From NCBI GenBank assembly GCA_029215795.1, contig JARDYH010000003.1:170016382-170080381 (forward strand): DNA of 64,000 nucleotides. Direction: 5' to 3'. This DNA comes from Anniella stebbinsi (taxonomy: Eukaryota > Chordata > Lepidosauria > Squamata > Anniellidae). This document shows, one piece after another, positions 31,147 to 43,582 of the stretch (positions within the stretch are counted from its first letter, which is position 1; each line of letters begins with the position of its first letter). Both the position numbers and the translations under genes were made by a program. The notes under the pieces are model-generated. The model searched no databases and was not told where the DNA came from. It saw nothing but the letters and a program-made list of their open reading frames with translations.

Positions 31147-31308
31147 ATTTAGCACTTCCAGAAGCAACCCCAAATGAGCAAAAACACTTTTTTTTCTGGT
31201 ACAGGGCATGTCAGTGGAGTTAGCACAAGGAAGCTCTGCTGGCCTGCCTCATTCCAGAAACACGCATTTCTGCTCATTTTAGGACTTTCCTTTGGAAGTG
31301 CTAAATCT
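31147..31308. repeat. Foldback element with ATTTAGCACTTCC ends
   Basis: The left arm (31147-31187) begins ATTTAGCACTTCC and has AAATGAGCAAAAACAC; the right arm (about 31265-31308) is its imperfect inverse, ending GGAAGTGCTAAAT. It directly borders the LINE 5' end. Confidence 0.6.
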
Positions 31309-31309
31309 T

Positions 31310-32095
31310 CATTGCACAAGCACTGGGTACCACTTGGGGAATGGAATCCACAGGGCTGGCCTCTCACAGAACGGAAGTGGCAGAGGGCTCCACTTGCAGA
31401 CGGGCAGCACTGGATACTACTCCCGCACACTCACACCCCATGGCAGCATGAAAAATCATGCAAGTCAAAAGAAGTGAATCAAACACCTGGTAAAACTGGT
31501 AATTGTACCTCCAGTAAGATCATTCTCATCTCTTTTTTCCTTCCCCTCAAGGCATTTGCATTCACTTACCAGCTGCCCAATGTTGTACCCATTTTCTTGA
31601 AAGCAAATAGGTTCAATGAAAAACTACTGATTTTCAATTAAACTTAACTTCCAAATAACGGTATTGAACTGCGAGCCCTTCCTGCACAGAGTTCTTTACA
31701 TAATATTGTCACTTGTTCTGAGATTTCGGATGGCAGTCAGTAGCGATCAACATGCATACACACAATAGATGATACTCTATTGCTAGCGAACCATTGCTAA
31801 GGGGCTGCTTCCCCCCACCCCCACCCCCCGGCCCATAAAAGCAACCAAGAACTACCAAGAAGGCCAGGAATAAATCATCTTTGCACCAAGCTTATGCAAT
31901 GTATGGGGAAATAGCCAGGCATGTTTGAAGCAGGGTGAACATTTCCACCTGTGTGGACTAGAGACCGAACCATTTTCTTCAGCTTCTGGAGAGCGGGGGA
32001 GAGAGAGAGGGCATCCTTTTAAACTTGTGCATTGATTGTCACTGCAGAAGTAGAAGGAACATAAGAACAGATAGAGATTTAATGCCGGTTTCTCT
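31310..32095. other. Unannotated sequence
   Basis: No recognised gene; a short C-rich run lies at about 31811-31830. Confidence 0.4.
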
Positions 32096-32099
32096 GCTC

Positions 32100-32218
32100 A
32101 ATCAGTTTACAGATGTCTTCCCCATCCTAGTGCCCTCCAGGTGAGTTGGTCATGCTGTCTTGGTATGATGGGAGTTGTAATCCAACACACCTGGGGGCAC
32201 CAGGTTGAAGAAGGTTGG
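32100..32218. repeat. Palindromic ACTCCCATCAT/CACCAGGTTG repeat
   Basis: A block beginning CCCCATCCTAGTGCCCTCCA and ending GGGGGCACCAGGTTGAAGAA is self-complementary. Related blocks are in both arms of the 12.4/15.3-kb inverted duplication and, decayed, near 47316-47410, 49700-49745 and 59345-59465. Probably a non-autonomous DNA element. Confidence 0.65.
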
Positions 32219-35050
32219 CTTAGAGATCCTTCCTCCCCAGCCCCTGCTGTGTTGTGCCATGCTCATGTTCCACGCTAGCATTGTCCTATTTCGCTACCTT
32301 ACATCGTCTTTCCACACCTCACAATAAAGAAGAGGGTTCTGTGGACATATGTCTGCTGGTTTGTTGCCCTTCCTACTGTTCACAATTATGGAGTAATCAA
32401 AGACCTGCAGCTCAATAATGCTACCTTCTGTAAGAGTGCTTGCTTTGCCTTCACCTTTCCTTCTTCCCCTCATTTTAATTCATTTCAGACACATCTTCTT
32501 AAAATAGCAGCTATGCAGTCCAAGCACAATAGCTAAAAAAAGAAGAAGTCAAGTTGAGATTCACACACTCCCATCCCAAATATTAATGGGATTGGTATTT
32601 TTAAAATTGATTTGTCAGAGAAAGAGATATGGAAGAAGCATTGTGGCTAATGAGCACACCTACAAGGTCAAGTGTTCCCAACAGTGGTGAAGCTGGGTAA
32701 TTTTTGGCCCTGGACTTAATGATTTTACAGGGGAGAGGAGCTTGAGATGGCCATGTGTACTATTATTCCAGTTGTGAAGCACGCAACTAATGCTTCACTT
32801 TCCCCCATTCATTTACATACCATGCTTTACAAGTGCTTCTACATTCCTGGTAAGAACAAAACAAAACAAAAGAACAAAAAAGCTGTTATGCCAACCTTTA
32901 AAAAAAAAAAGAGGGGGGAAAAGAAATACTGTGAGCATGTGCAGTTTCCCATTTTAAACTCACTTAAATTGTGGCACCATCGTTACTATAGGAATAAAAT
33001 GGAGTTTGCTTCTGCTGTCCTGGGTATTTGGGAATAAGCACCATTTTGTTGTAGAAAAGGATATTAAGTATTTAGAGTAAAAATAATAACATGAGCATCT
33101 GTACACATGTATGCCTGGCTGCTGCACCTTGACTATAAATGCAAGAAGAAGAAGAAGAAGCCACCCTGGGAGGCCATGTCAGTCCAATTGCTGATGCTAG
33201 GCCTACTTGCCACTGCTCCCATCACCTGCTGCTCTCTCAGTGGTCATTTGGGGCCCACTGGGCTGCAGGGTCCTGGACTTCGTCCTCGAGGTCCAGCCCT
33301 TGCTGCACTACCCATGCTACCAGAATTCTCACAATAATTCTGAAGACTCTTTGGATGTTGTAGACATTTACCATAGGTGCACATCAGAGCACTATGACAA
33401 TCTGCGACACGCTCACCACTATTATGTAGTAGAACAAGAGTATATGTGGACTACCTTCAGAGGATTCCTAGGATACTAAAAACAAATGCCTGAGAGCCTT
33501 CTAATGTTTTACAACCAAAACTAGGAGCATTATTTATTTGTATCTTAAAGTAGGGAGCTTCCCAGATCACAAAAAACACAACAGGAGTGAATTAATGGAT
33601 TGATTCCCACATTACAATTTGCCACACAATCTCTATTCCCTGGGGTGGCCGGGAGGGCTTATATGGAGATCTCTCAATGAACCATCATCTTCACCAGTTT
33701 ATCTGTACCAAGCTCAAAATGGATTACAGCAACACCAGAGAAATATACATAATAAAACAACAACATTGAGCCAGTCCTTATTTTACTGCAGAACCTTTAC
33801 GAGTCCATAACCTACAGAGTCACAACAGGAACCAATTGAGTGTCCACAGAATAGACTGGTGTTGTTGCTCTGTTACTTAAGGCTTAGTACAACATTTTGT
33901 GTTTTATCCGTAATGCATGTTGAGCCTTTGTAAAGTCTGCCCAGCATGGTCTCTAACTACATTTCTGCAAAGCCTTTGACAAATATATAAAGTTTAATTC
34001 AATATTGCCGGTTTTCTGTTTTAACACTGCAATAATTCCAGCTTTATAAATCTCTTTGTTTATCTGTGTGTGCAGAGACAGAGAACCATGATGGATACGT
34101 CTTAATGCTATCTTCCTTGTTGCAAAGAGATTTTCATTTAATTTTGGGGTTGGGTGGCATTTATTTTATCGTTTATGATTAAACGAATTCTTCAAGGGAC
34201 ACCAGAAACGTGATTGAAGGTGACCCATCTAATCTCCTAGGAAGAAGATTTACATAGATGCCCCTTCTTCCCAGCTAAGATGTGAAATGCCATTGAATAA
34301 GATTATCAGAAGGGTGTGGGCAGCTATAAGGAGAGGTGCTGTGTGTGTGTTTTTTTCTTTAAAAAAGCAAATAAACGAAGAAGCATAATATAATTTGGAG
34401 AAACAAGGATTAAAGGTTCCCCTGTTCATGCTGTTTTCACTGTACATATTGAGTTAACCACATGCGATTGTACCAAACAGAAAATAGAGCCCACATAGGA
34501 GGCTAGAGTGGCGCAGATAAATTCCCACAGCTCCTTGTAATAAATATAGTTCTTGTGTCATGGAAGTGTGTGGCCGTAAATAGTTTTAGGTTTCAAGTTG
34601 GTATAATAAGGAGAGATTGTTGCTTGGCTCACTGTGGTGTGCAGATCGTCTCAGTCACAGAACAAAAGAACCCCAGAGACAGAGGAGCACCAAACAATAT
34701 CACACTGCTTATCAACTTCTAATATGCGAATTGTCAAACTTCAGCATGTGAGCCGCTCACCTGCGGTGCCAGCGGTTTTATTCTCGCAAAGATTACTTGG
34801 GCTTCCTGTAAGTTTAATTCAACCTTGCCGGTGCCATCGTGCAAATAACAGAAAACTGATGAAATTGGGAAGCCCAGTAGACGGTAAGGTATGTATATAG
34901 GTGGCCTGATGCTTTACCAAATAGACATGAGCAAAAGCCTCCATTCGGTTTATACATACATTCAGCAGAATCAAACAGCAAAGCTTGCCCTAGATTGTAA
35001 GAGTTCGGGCTGCAGGAATGTTGGGGAAGAGATTGAAGTTTGAATCTTCC
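32219..35050. other. Unannotated 2.8-kb stretch
   Basis: An (AAG)n tract lies at about 33138-33160 and is followed by a more GC-rich stretch (to about 33330) whose frames show no domain I know. Elsewhere only AT-rich sequence is seen. No splice-bounded exon could be argued. Confidence 0.4.

Positions 35051-35097
<47 letters not shown>
35051..35097. repeat. (AAAG)n microsatellite
   Basis: About eleven AAAG units. Confidence 0.95.
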
Positions 35098-36778
35098 ATT
35101 TGCTAGTGAAACCTTGACGGATATGCTTAGTGAAGTAGTTTGAGCTTTTCTCCTCTATTTCCTGAAATCGGCTTTGGTCCAACAGCAGCACACAAAGCAA
35201 GAAAAACAGAGTATACATCACCTAAAAACAAAGCACTTTAAACCCGACTTGCTTTGGGGTTGGGTGGGCAGAATCCCCCAGTTGTAGTGAACGTCATCAA
35301 CCACAGAAATACTGCTCAGCGAATGACAGAAGTTTGTTCCCCATCTTGTCCATGCTCCCTTGCTATACTACCAGCCCCCTTTCCCTCCCTCTGTGTATTC
35401 ACATGTGTTCAGTGAATCACAACAACATGCCGCCACTGGTACTAACCACTCTTTCTTCCCCTCCATGTATTCTCTTGTGTTTAATGAACCACAATGATGA
35501 AACTGCAAAATGCCACCACTCATGTGATGCAAACAACCTCAAAGTGCTCCTGCTCTGCACTAAAATTGCCCATAAAGATTGCCCACCTGCAACTTGAAAC
35601 GGAGTGGAGATTCAGCTGAGCATCCTCCTGCACATGCTACTATTCCAAGGGCAGGGATTTCTTCAAGGCGGAGCATCCAGCATGCAACTTTGATGGAATA
35701 CTGTCCAAGAAAGCTTTCTACTTAATTTGGCTCACTGTATAGAGTGGTCCTCAGGCTGAGATCAATTTTCATCCTTTCTAGGCCTCCGCAATAAGAGCAA
35801 GATTTTGAAAAAAACAAACACCATCTTGCCCAAACCCTGAGTATGAATCAAAACTATCCACTAAGTCTTATCAAAAGAAATTCTGCTCTAGTTCTGGCAT
35901 TCTAAATGTCACTCCCACACCTGCTCCTGAGTCTCAAGACATGTCATGTGAATGCTCCAACAGCCCAGCTGTCCGTTAGCAAATGGATCAACACACACGC
36001 TGCATATAAAACTAATGGGGTATCCGTGGAACACTTGCCTGCTTTGAGCATCTCTTGCATCACTTACATTTTGGCCTTTAGGGCACTGTTTGCAGGCTAG
36101 CCCATCCCAGGTCATATACAGGACTAGAGTAACCCAAGTCTCCCAATTTAACCCCAGGCACTCCACCTTTACTCACACCCTAGACAAGGCCAAATCAATT
36201 GACAAAGGATTTATTATTACACTAGACAATTGCCACAGTCCCAACAAAACATCAAGACCCACCCCAATAAGCCCTTAACAAGATGACTAAATGCAGCTAA
36301 GAAGTATAACTCAGTTCTTCATATCTTCTTCATGGGCAGATTAATCCCACATGTCACAAACCCAGAGTTTTGTAACAGTTGTAAAAGTTGCATTAAATGT
36401 ATAGTCACTCTCAGTCCTGGCAGCCTGTCCAGACTCCAGCTAGTTGCAGTTTGCAACAATTGAGGCCTCACTCCTTGAAGAAAACACTCTCCTGGCTTCT
36501 GGTTGCAGCTAGGCTCTGGCCTCAGCAAAATTAGCACAGCAGTCTTCCCTCTCCAGAAAGCATGAAAATTTGCAATGCTCTTTTTCAAAGCCCTCCATAC
36601 TCTGTCCATGAATCTCTTCCTCTTTCAACACCCTTGTTGAACATAAACTAGCAACAACCACAGGAATACCTCCTCCCTTTCTATCTCAGGGCTTCAGCTT
36701 AAATACACATCTGGTCAGGATGGGCCCATCACCTTAACTCCCAATTAACTATTAACTTTTTCCAAACTGATAGGATTC
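35098..36778. other. Unannotated sequence
   Basis: No recognised gene or repeat. Confidence 0.4.
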
Positions 36779-36781
36779 CAT

Positions 36782-37278
36782 GGCTGGTTTCGCACAATAC
36801 ATTAGGCAATGGAGGGGGAAATAGTATACTGACCGTGCATTGGGTAGGTGGTGCTCCCCACAAATCACGTTGCTACCTCGCCCATTGAGCGGCTGAAAGT
36901 TCCGGTGTGCATCTTGGTTACAGTGTCTCCTCCCTCCCACCTTCCTCAGTCCTCTGGCCGTATCCCAGCATGCACCACAAGTTCTGCCAGCTGTATCAGA
37001 GCAGCCGAGGGTTTTTGGCTGCTCCAGCCGGCAAAACTCTATGCCAAACGGAATACTGCATGGAGAGAGGGGGGTTGGTTTCGGACAACACTTTAAACAA
37101 TGGGCTTCGGGCTAAACACCTTGCAAGCCCGTTGTTTCTCTCCATCGCTTAATGGGGCAGAATAGCGTACCGTCAGTTGTGTGTGCGTTGTGTGTAACCC
37201 TCCACACAACACGATAAGCAACACAACTGACGGTTGCTTCCCCCCCTCCGTTGCCTAATGTGTCATGCGAAACCAGCC
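36782..37278. mobile_element. Non-autonomous TIR element, about 500 bp
   Basis: Left end GGCTGGTTTCGCACAATACA, continuing TTAGGCAATGGAGGGGGAA, is mirrored at the right end by CCTCCGTTGCCTAATGTGTC then ATGCGAAACCAGCC, giving imperfect TIRs of about 40 bp. Both sides carry CAT (36779-36781 and 37279-37281), a possible 3-bp target duplication, which would fit PIF/Harbinger-type elements; the evidence is thin. No coding sequence. Confidence 0.75.
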
Positions 37279-37281
37279 CAT

Positions 37282-38247
37282 CTGTTACACTAGCAGTGCA
37301 GTGGGCACTTCGGGAATGAGAATCAGGGGGTGGAACACGATGGTCCAGTGTTTCTTGGGGGTTTGCAAGATATACATATGCAGCAATGGGCAAGAAGGAG
37401 GTCAAAGGGAGAGGAATCAACTACATTAGTCAAAAGCTTTCCATGAGAACTAAACTGATGAAAACATCAACCTTGTACCCATTCCACAGGAGCATTGTAT
37501 AAAAGGCTGAAAGCTCTTCTGGAGCCAGAGCAAGGCTCTCCCTGGCACCGGCCTGGACAAAATGGAACCTACCGACAAAAACTGAAAATGACACTGAACA
37601 CAATCAGTTTGTTTTGCCCCTACCTAAGTGGTTCAGGGGATTCCAATATATTTCAATAAGAAGACAAGGCAAATTTCCAGGACCAACAAAAAGACACTCC
37701 CTATGAAATTACACAACTCTTGGAGCAATCAAAAGCAACCTGGTGCCACCATGCAGTTCCTCCAAGTCAACGGCTTCATGGCTTCCTCAATCTGCTGCTC
37801 TTTGCTAGAAATAATCAAAGGCAGCAAGGCAATTGGAGACTCTGCTGAATTTACCGCAAATGCTGCAGAACCTGTGAATATTTATACGGCAAGGATCTGC
37901 TTCACCATCCTGAATCACTCTAGACAGTCACAACAGAACAGCTGAAAGGAGAGTTACACAGGCAAGTAAAATATTTAAGAGTCGCTGGTGTGATGGCATT
38001 CGATGAGGTGCTCTTCAGATCTCAGTAGCACTGCAAAGCAAAAATGTCAGTTTTTTCTGTAAAAACCAACCAACCAACAGAAGGGTTAACAACCCTTTGA
38101 TCTAGCAAGGCTAGATGGGGGTTACAGAACAAACCACTGGAAATCTATAACTCACTACAATTTTAAAATATTACAAGCCCAGAGAATTGTTCCCTGTCCA
38201 TGTTCATTCTTTTGCTAGCAGTGTCCTCCTGTTGCATTGACTAGGGC
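37282..38247. other. Unannotated sequence
   Basis: A 105-codon open frame at 37628-37945 shows no recognisable domain. Confidence 0.4.
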
Positions 38248-38372
38248 CAGATCTACACCAAGCAGGATACAATGGTTTGAAAAAACTGTATATGGAATGT
38301 GTCTTGGGCCCCAATAGTTGTCAATACTGTTACAGACCATTTATAAAGCAATAGTGTAGATCCAGCCTTAGT
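38248..38372. repeat. Foldback repeat, GATCTACACCAAGCAGG family
   Basis: Begins AGGGCCAGATCTACACCAAG and ends GTAGATCCAGCC. Similar to 27790-27933. Confidence 0.65.
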
Positions 38373-38844
38373 ATAACAAGTGAGACCTTTCTGATCCAGC
38401 TGAGTAATGCTGAACTACTTTGACTCATCTCCTGCTATACAGAGCCCGCAGTTTGTAATCTGTAAAGATAGTGGAGTGGCAGAACCAAAGTGGGGTGTCT
38501 TCATTATGGCTAACTTACCTTGATATCGTTGCAATGCCTAGATGAATAATCAATAGCATATCCTGAGTGGCGCACACAATTACATTTTTCCAAATCCCTT
38601 ATCTCTTGCACAGAATACTGTCCAGAGGAAAGCAAAGATGGATAGCTATTCCTTACATTATCGGTGCTCAAATTGGGGGGAGGGGGGGGAAGGAAGTGTG
38701 ATTGCTTAATTTCCTGTTAGGCCAGATTGAATTACCTCTACTGGAAAGAAGTAGAACTTTTTTGCTGGATTGTGCTTAGTGTGTAGAACCAGTGTTTAGG
38801 CTAGGTATGGCTATGGCTACTAGGCTATATATTACCTCCAATAT

Positions 38845-39022
38845 CAGAGGCAGTGTGCCTCTCAGTACCAGTTGCTGGGTAACATGAGCTGGAGGGTGCT
38901 ATTATGCTCATATCCTGCTTATGGACTTCCCATGGCATCTGGTTGGTCATTGTGAGGACAGGATGCTGGAGTAAATGGGCCTTTCATCTGATCCAGCATG
39001 GCTCTTCCTATGTTCTTATGGG
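38845..39022 (+). mobile_element. CR1-type LINE 3' end
   Basis: The block AGAGGCAGTGTGCCTCTCAG, then TACCAGTTGCTGGGTAACAT, GGACAGGATGCTGGAGTAAA and the terminal GATCCAGCATGGCTCTTCCT followed by ATGTTCTTATG is the familiar 3' terminus of reptile CR1 LINEs (recognised from the family pattern). The 5' part is absent, as is usual for CR1. Confidence 0.85.
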
Positions 39023-39156
39023 AGTTCTCAAAGTATAACATAGTCACTAGGAGCTTATATGTGCAGTCGCCTATACACTTTTTTGAAATTGAAGAGAATG
39101 TTTCAGACTTAGTAACTGTTGTTTGTCAAGGAAACCAGTAAATGCTCCACACTTCT

Positions 39157-39255
39157 CCGTCGTCGTCGTCTTCTTCTTCTTCTTCTTCTTCTTCTTCTTC
39201 TTCTTCTTCTTCTCCTCCTCCTCCTCCTCCTCCTCCTCCTCCTCCTCCTCTTCTT
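39157..39255. repeat. (CTT)n/(CTC)n pyrimidine microsatellite
   Basis: CGT units pass into about a dozen CTT, then about thirteen CTC, then CTT. Frames across it are poly-Leu, Phe, Ser, Arg or Lys artefacts. Confidence 0.95.
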
Positions 39256-42184
39256 CCTTCTTGTTATTGTTTCTGAAATTTCTACCCCATCCTTCAAGCA
39301 AGTTCCCACAAGTTTTAGGCCACTATGGGAGCCTCTATGGGAAATGTTTTGGATGATTTGCAACCTTGAATGATACCCCCTGACCATACTTACTACAGAG
39401 GAGGTGGTTGTGCTGAGGGAAGAATGGGCACTGGACCCAACTAGCAGTGCCACCTGGTTCCTGGAATTATCACAAGGAAATCTTGCAATGGACAGTAATC
39501 CTGGCCATTGTAAGATTTGAAAGATGAAATCTCACAGGAGTCGGGAGAATGAGATTTAAAGCAGGCATTGCTCCTTGTGGCCTGGCCTCATTAGAGCTGA
39601 GTGGTAGATGACCCCACTCATCCTCTGTTGGGGTGCAGGGTTATCCCAGGCATGTGCTGGTCATCCTGTTGGAGGCTGGAAAGAACTTTTTTCATGCTAA
39701 ACAGATTTGGCATATTTTCCGCCTTCCCTGAGTTGTATCACCTTAGAGATGTATATATAAGTCTATATATAGCATTATTGCATATAATTGTCATAGCTCT
39801 GGCAGGTATAAAACGTAAGGGGGTTGAATTGAGGCCCATAGTTAATTTTGGTTAGCTGTTGTGGAAGCTCCATGCCAATCCTACTGAGGTCACACCTAAT
39901 AGGATAGAAAGCTCAGATGTGAGTCAAGGGGGCTGGGCACAATGTGGTAGGACAAGCCAAGCCAACTCCCTCGATGAGGTTGAGTAATAGGTTTAGTGGC
40001 CTTCAAATCGAATCCACACAGTGTTTAGTATGCTGTAGTTTCTTGTGTTATTTATTATGGTGTGACTCAAGAATGCAAAAAGGGAACAATCCACTGGGAA
40101 GTGCTTCTATATAATTCCCATCAAAATGCATGGGAGACATTCACCATCTTGGCTCCCATTCATTCTAATGGGACTTGCACAAGCTGCTAGAGAACCTCCT
40201 AGTAGATTGTGTCCAAAGTGTTAGCTACTTGTCAGCAGTGTGACTGGACACACACACACACAAAACCTGCTTCAAAAAACATGCAGCCTTGAGAAACAAA
40301 CAAACAAACAAAGAAACAAACAAACAAATCTCCACAGGAAAAGTCTGCATAATAAGCATTGAATGGTTCTGGGTATATTTTTGGTTTTCCACACCTTGTG
40401 ACTTACACAGCACAAAATCATTCTGTCACATAGCAAGCATATGCAGATGGCACATTAACTGAACAAACACTCTAAATAGCAGTTTCCGGGGCTTCAGTTC
40501 ACGCTCATGTGTACAATATTATTATCAAAAGCAAGAATTCTCTATGAAGTCTTGCTGACATATGTAAGGAGATGGGAGAAGTGACATCGATTCAAAGAAA
40601 TATAAATGGTATTCAGTGTTTCGGCACGACTAATCCTGGCAGTTCAGACTTACAGTGTGCTTTTAGTCCATGTTGGTCCCTGCAGGTGATCAGCATAAGT
40701 CAGTACAGTTGGCATTCTGTCTTCGGCGTAGACTTGGTGACTTCCAATGAAAAAAATACTTGCCTTTACGTGGAACCGTTATAGATGTGTACTGGACTGT
40801 TGTTGAATAAATCAGGAACATGGACAGTGAAGCCTTCCAACATGTTTACACTACGTATTTAAACTACATTCAAGCCAGTTTATGTACCTCAGGCTGTCAA
40901 ACATGATACCCATTGGCACCCATGTGCCCACAGACATCTCTCTTGGTCCCCACCAGACTCCCTCCTCCTCCTGGTTTTTATTTTATTAAGTGTTTTTTTA
41001 TATTATTTTAAAAAAATTAACTGGCAAGCTGCAAAGCAAAATTCTACCCTCCAACACCATTTTAATTTGAGTTCAAAAGTGTGGCTTTACCTTGTACTTA
41101 GGTTCTTGGGCAAGTTATTTTTCCTATTGTCTCACCAGTTTGTCTTCTGGGAAATGAGTATTTTGTGCCCGGGTCTAGCCATGCCCACCATGATAGCCAT
41201 TTTATGAATTAGCAACGCACACCCCCCCCCCCATGGCAACTATTTTGTGAGAGCCCCCACAACACTCAACATTCAAAATGTATCCACCAACCCTAAAAGT
41301 TTGGAAATCCCTGTTACAGGGCTTACTTTTGAGTAAGCATTATACAATGAATTTAGCTATGGGGAAGGGCATTGTTGGATCATATAGTAGTATAGTAAGT
41401 GCTGTGCGGAACCACCATTTTAATTCTACTTCCAGCTAATTCTGGCAAAGCAATGCCCCCTGCACTGTGGAAGCCACAAAGTATGAGGGTCCCCGCCCCC
41501 CAAGGAAGAAAACTTACAATTATCCATTCCCTCTGGAATGAATAGGAAGCAATTTGTGGTATACACAAGGGAATAGCACTGAAAAAGATATGCACAGAGA
41601 TATTTTGACATCTGTGTGGATATTATTGACTTATTTGGGCTCAGGTGGTGGGATGTCAACCTATCAATACCATTTTTTCCTGTGGTTAATAGGACATTGA
41701 TGAGGGGAGGGGGTTTCCTCTACATGAAATTCACTGATTGTAAGCAACAAATGACAAAACATAAGAAAATGTAAATGGCTGTTACCATGTTGCTTTCTGT
41801 TTCTAAAGCATTTAATGCAGTAGAATAATACTTTAAAACATAGTTTAGCCCAGCTAAACAAAGTGTTCATTTAGGCACTATTTTATTTAAAAGGACATCA
41901 TGATGTAAAACATTTGAAGGGAATGAAATGAAATAAATGAATAAACAAAGCAATGTTACTGGTTTGTAACCAGTCCTATCTGCCTGGGGCCAGGTGTTCA
42001 GCTTCTGAAAAATATAGGGTGCAACCCTGTGCATGTTTTGAGAGAAAAAAGCTCTATTTAAATATAAAAGGCCTCTATTATATTTGAGGGGGGCAGGTAA
42101 ACAGTATTGGTCACTGTTTGTTTTTATATTAACTGAAAGCCACTCAAATAATATGGTATTGGGGTGGCATAAAAATGTACAGAT
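39256..42184. other. Mostly unannotated 2.9 kb
   Basis: Includes a (CAAA)n run at 40293-40327 and a stretch at about 40900-41330 that resembles a common reptile interspersed repeat (GATACCCATTGGCACCCATG and a GCCATTTTATG block). No gene seen. Confidence 0.4.
40293..40327. repeat. (CAAA)n microsatellite
   Basis: About eight CAAA units with one AAAG interruption. Confidence 0.92.
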
Positions 42185-42217
42185 GATAATGATGATGATG
42201 ATGATGATGATGATGAT
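42185..42217. repeat. (GAT)n microsatellite
   Basis: About ten GAT units. Confidence 0.93.
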
Positions 42218-42408
42218 ACATTTGTAGATGTATGTGGAGACCATTTAGACACAGGTGCTTGTATCACTTTGAGACTTAGGGTTGGATCCAGGAATTGCTT
42301 TTCATGAGAGAATGGGATCTTGCCCAAGAGGAAGGGCTCTGCTCTTGAAAAGTCTACAACAAGGAATAAGAATTACTGTCATTTCATTGGTACGTAACTA
42401 ATAACTAT

Positions 42409-43574
42409 TAGGGATGTGCACTGGATCGAGTCCGATCCACGATCTGAATCCGATCCAGGGGGAAATCGGATAAAATTATACGATTTATCCGATTTCCGAT
42501 TTCACCGCTGGATCGGCCAATCCAATCCGATCCGGAAAGGTTCCGATCCAGATCGGATGGATCGGCGAGTCGGCGGGCACCCACTGGCGCCTGCCGCCAC
42601 TTCCATTGGTGGGCGCCAGCGGGCGCCTGCCGATGGAAGTGGACAACGGGGGCAGGGGGTGGCGGATGGGAGCATACGGCCAGGAAAGGTAAGCAGGGGG
42701 TAGGGGGGGCATGGGGGGCGCACGGCACGCTTCCCTTCCATGGTCATCCGCTCCCATCTGCCGCTGGCTGCTACTGCGAGCAGGTGTTGCGGCCTGCTCC
42801 TAGGTAGCACGCCAGGTGATGACATCACCTGGCGCGCTACTCAGGAGCAGGCCACGAAGCCTGCTCGCAGTAGCGGCCAGCAGCGGACGGGAGCAGACAG
42901 CCATGAAAGGTAAGCAGGGGGAGGGGGGAGGGGACCCCGCGCCACTTACCTTCCGTAGCCGTCCGCTCCCGTCCGCCGCTGGCCACTACTGCGAGCGGGC
43001 TTCGCGGCCTGCCCCTAGGTAGCGTGCCAGGTGATCATCACCTGATGATGATCAGGTGATGATCACCTGGCACACTACCTTGGAGCAAGCCGCGAAGCCT
43101 GCTCGCAGTAGCAGCCAGCGGTGGACGGGAGCGGACGGCCATGGAAGGTAAGCAGGGGGAGGGGGAGGGGGCTTACCCCCCCGGGGCTGTCCGCTTCCAT
43201 CCACTGGCGCCCGCGGGCGCCAGCAGATGGAAGCGGACGGCCCCGGGGGGGGTAAGGAGCACGGAGGAGGGGGCTTACCTGCCGGGGCTGTCCACAATGG
43301 ACGGCCCCGGGGGGAGGGGGGAGTTAGGCCCCCCTCACCCACCCGCCACCATTTTTTCCTCATAGACTTGCATTGGGGGAAAGCTTTCTTTCGCCCAATG
43401 CAAGTCTAGGGGGGGGGGGGAATGGCAGCCGATACAAAAATTGGATGTCCGATTTTTGGATTGGGATCGGACTCGATCCGGGGGGGCTCCGATTTTGTCC
43501 GATCCGATCCGTGACAAAATTGGAGGTCCCGATTCAGGTCCCAATTCGATCCGGGGGGTCCGTGCACACCCCTA
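42409..43574. mobile_element. GC-rich modular non-autonomous hAT element
   Basis: The 1166-bp element has ends TAGGGATGTGCAC and GTGCACACCCCTA and a perfect 8-bp target duplication ATAACTAT (42401-42408 and 43575-43582), diagnostic of hAT-like transposition. Near both ends lie arrays of GATCCGATC-like motifs. The interior is strongly GC-rich compared with its surroundings, with several large palindromes (centred near 42605, 42813, 43048 and 43209) and a motif GAAAGGTAAGCAGGGGG repeated at about 42684, 42905 and 43144. All open frames are Pro/Gly/Arg-rich translations of this repeat, so no gene is called. Confidence 0.92.
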
Positions 43575-43582
43575 ATAACTAT

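Noticed and set aside
39109..39453. Arg- or Leu-rich open frames
   Set aside because: They are translations of the (CTT)n/(CTC)n microsatellite.
42408..43409. Many Pro/Gly/Arg-rich frames
   Set aside because: They arise from the GC-rich non-autonomous hAT element on both strands.
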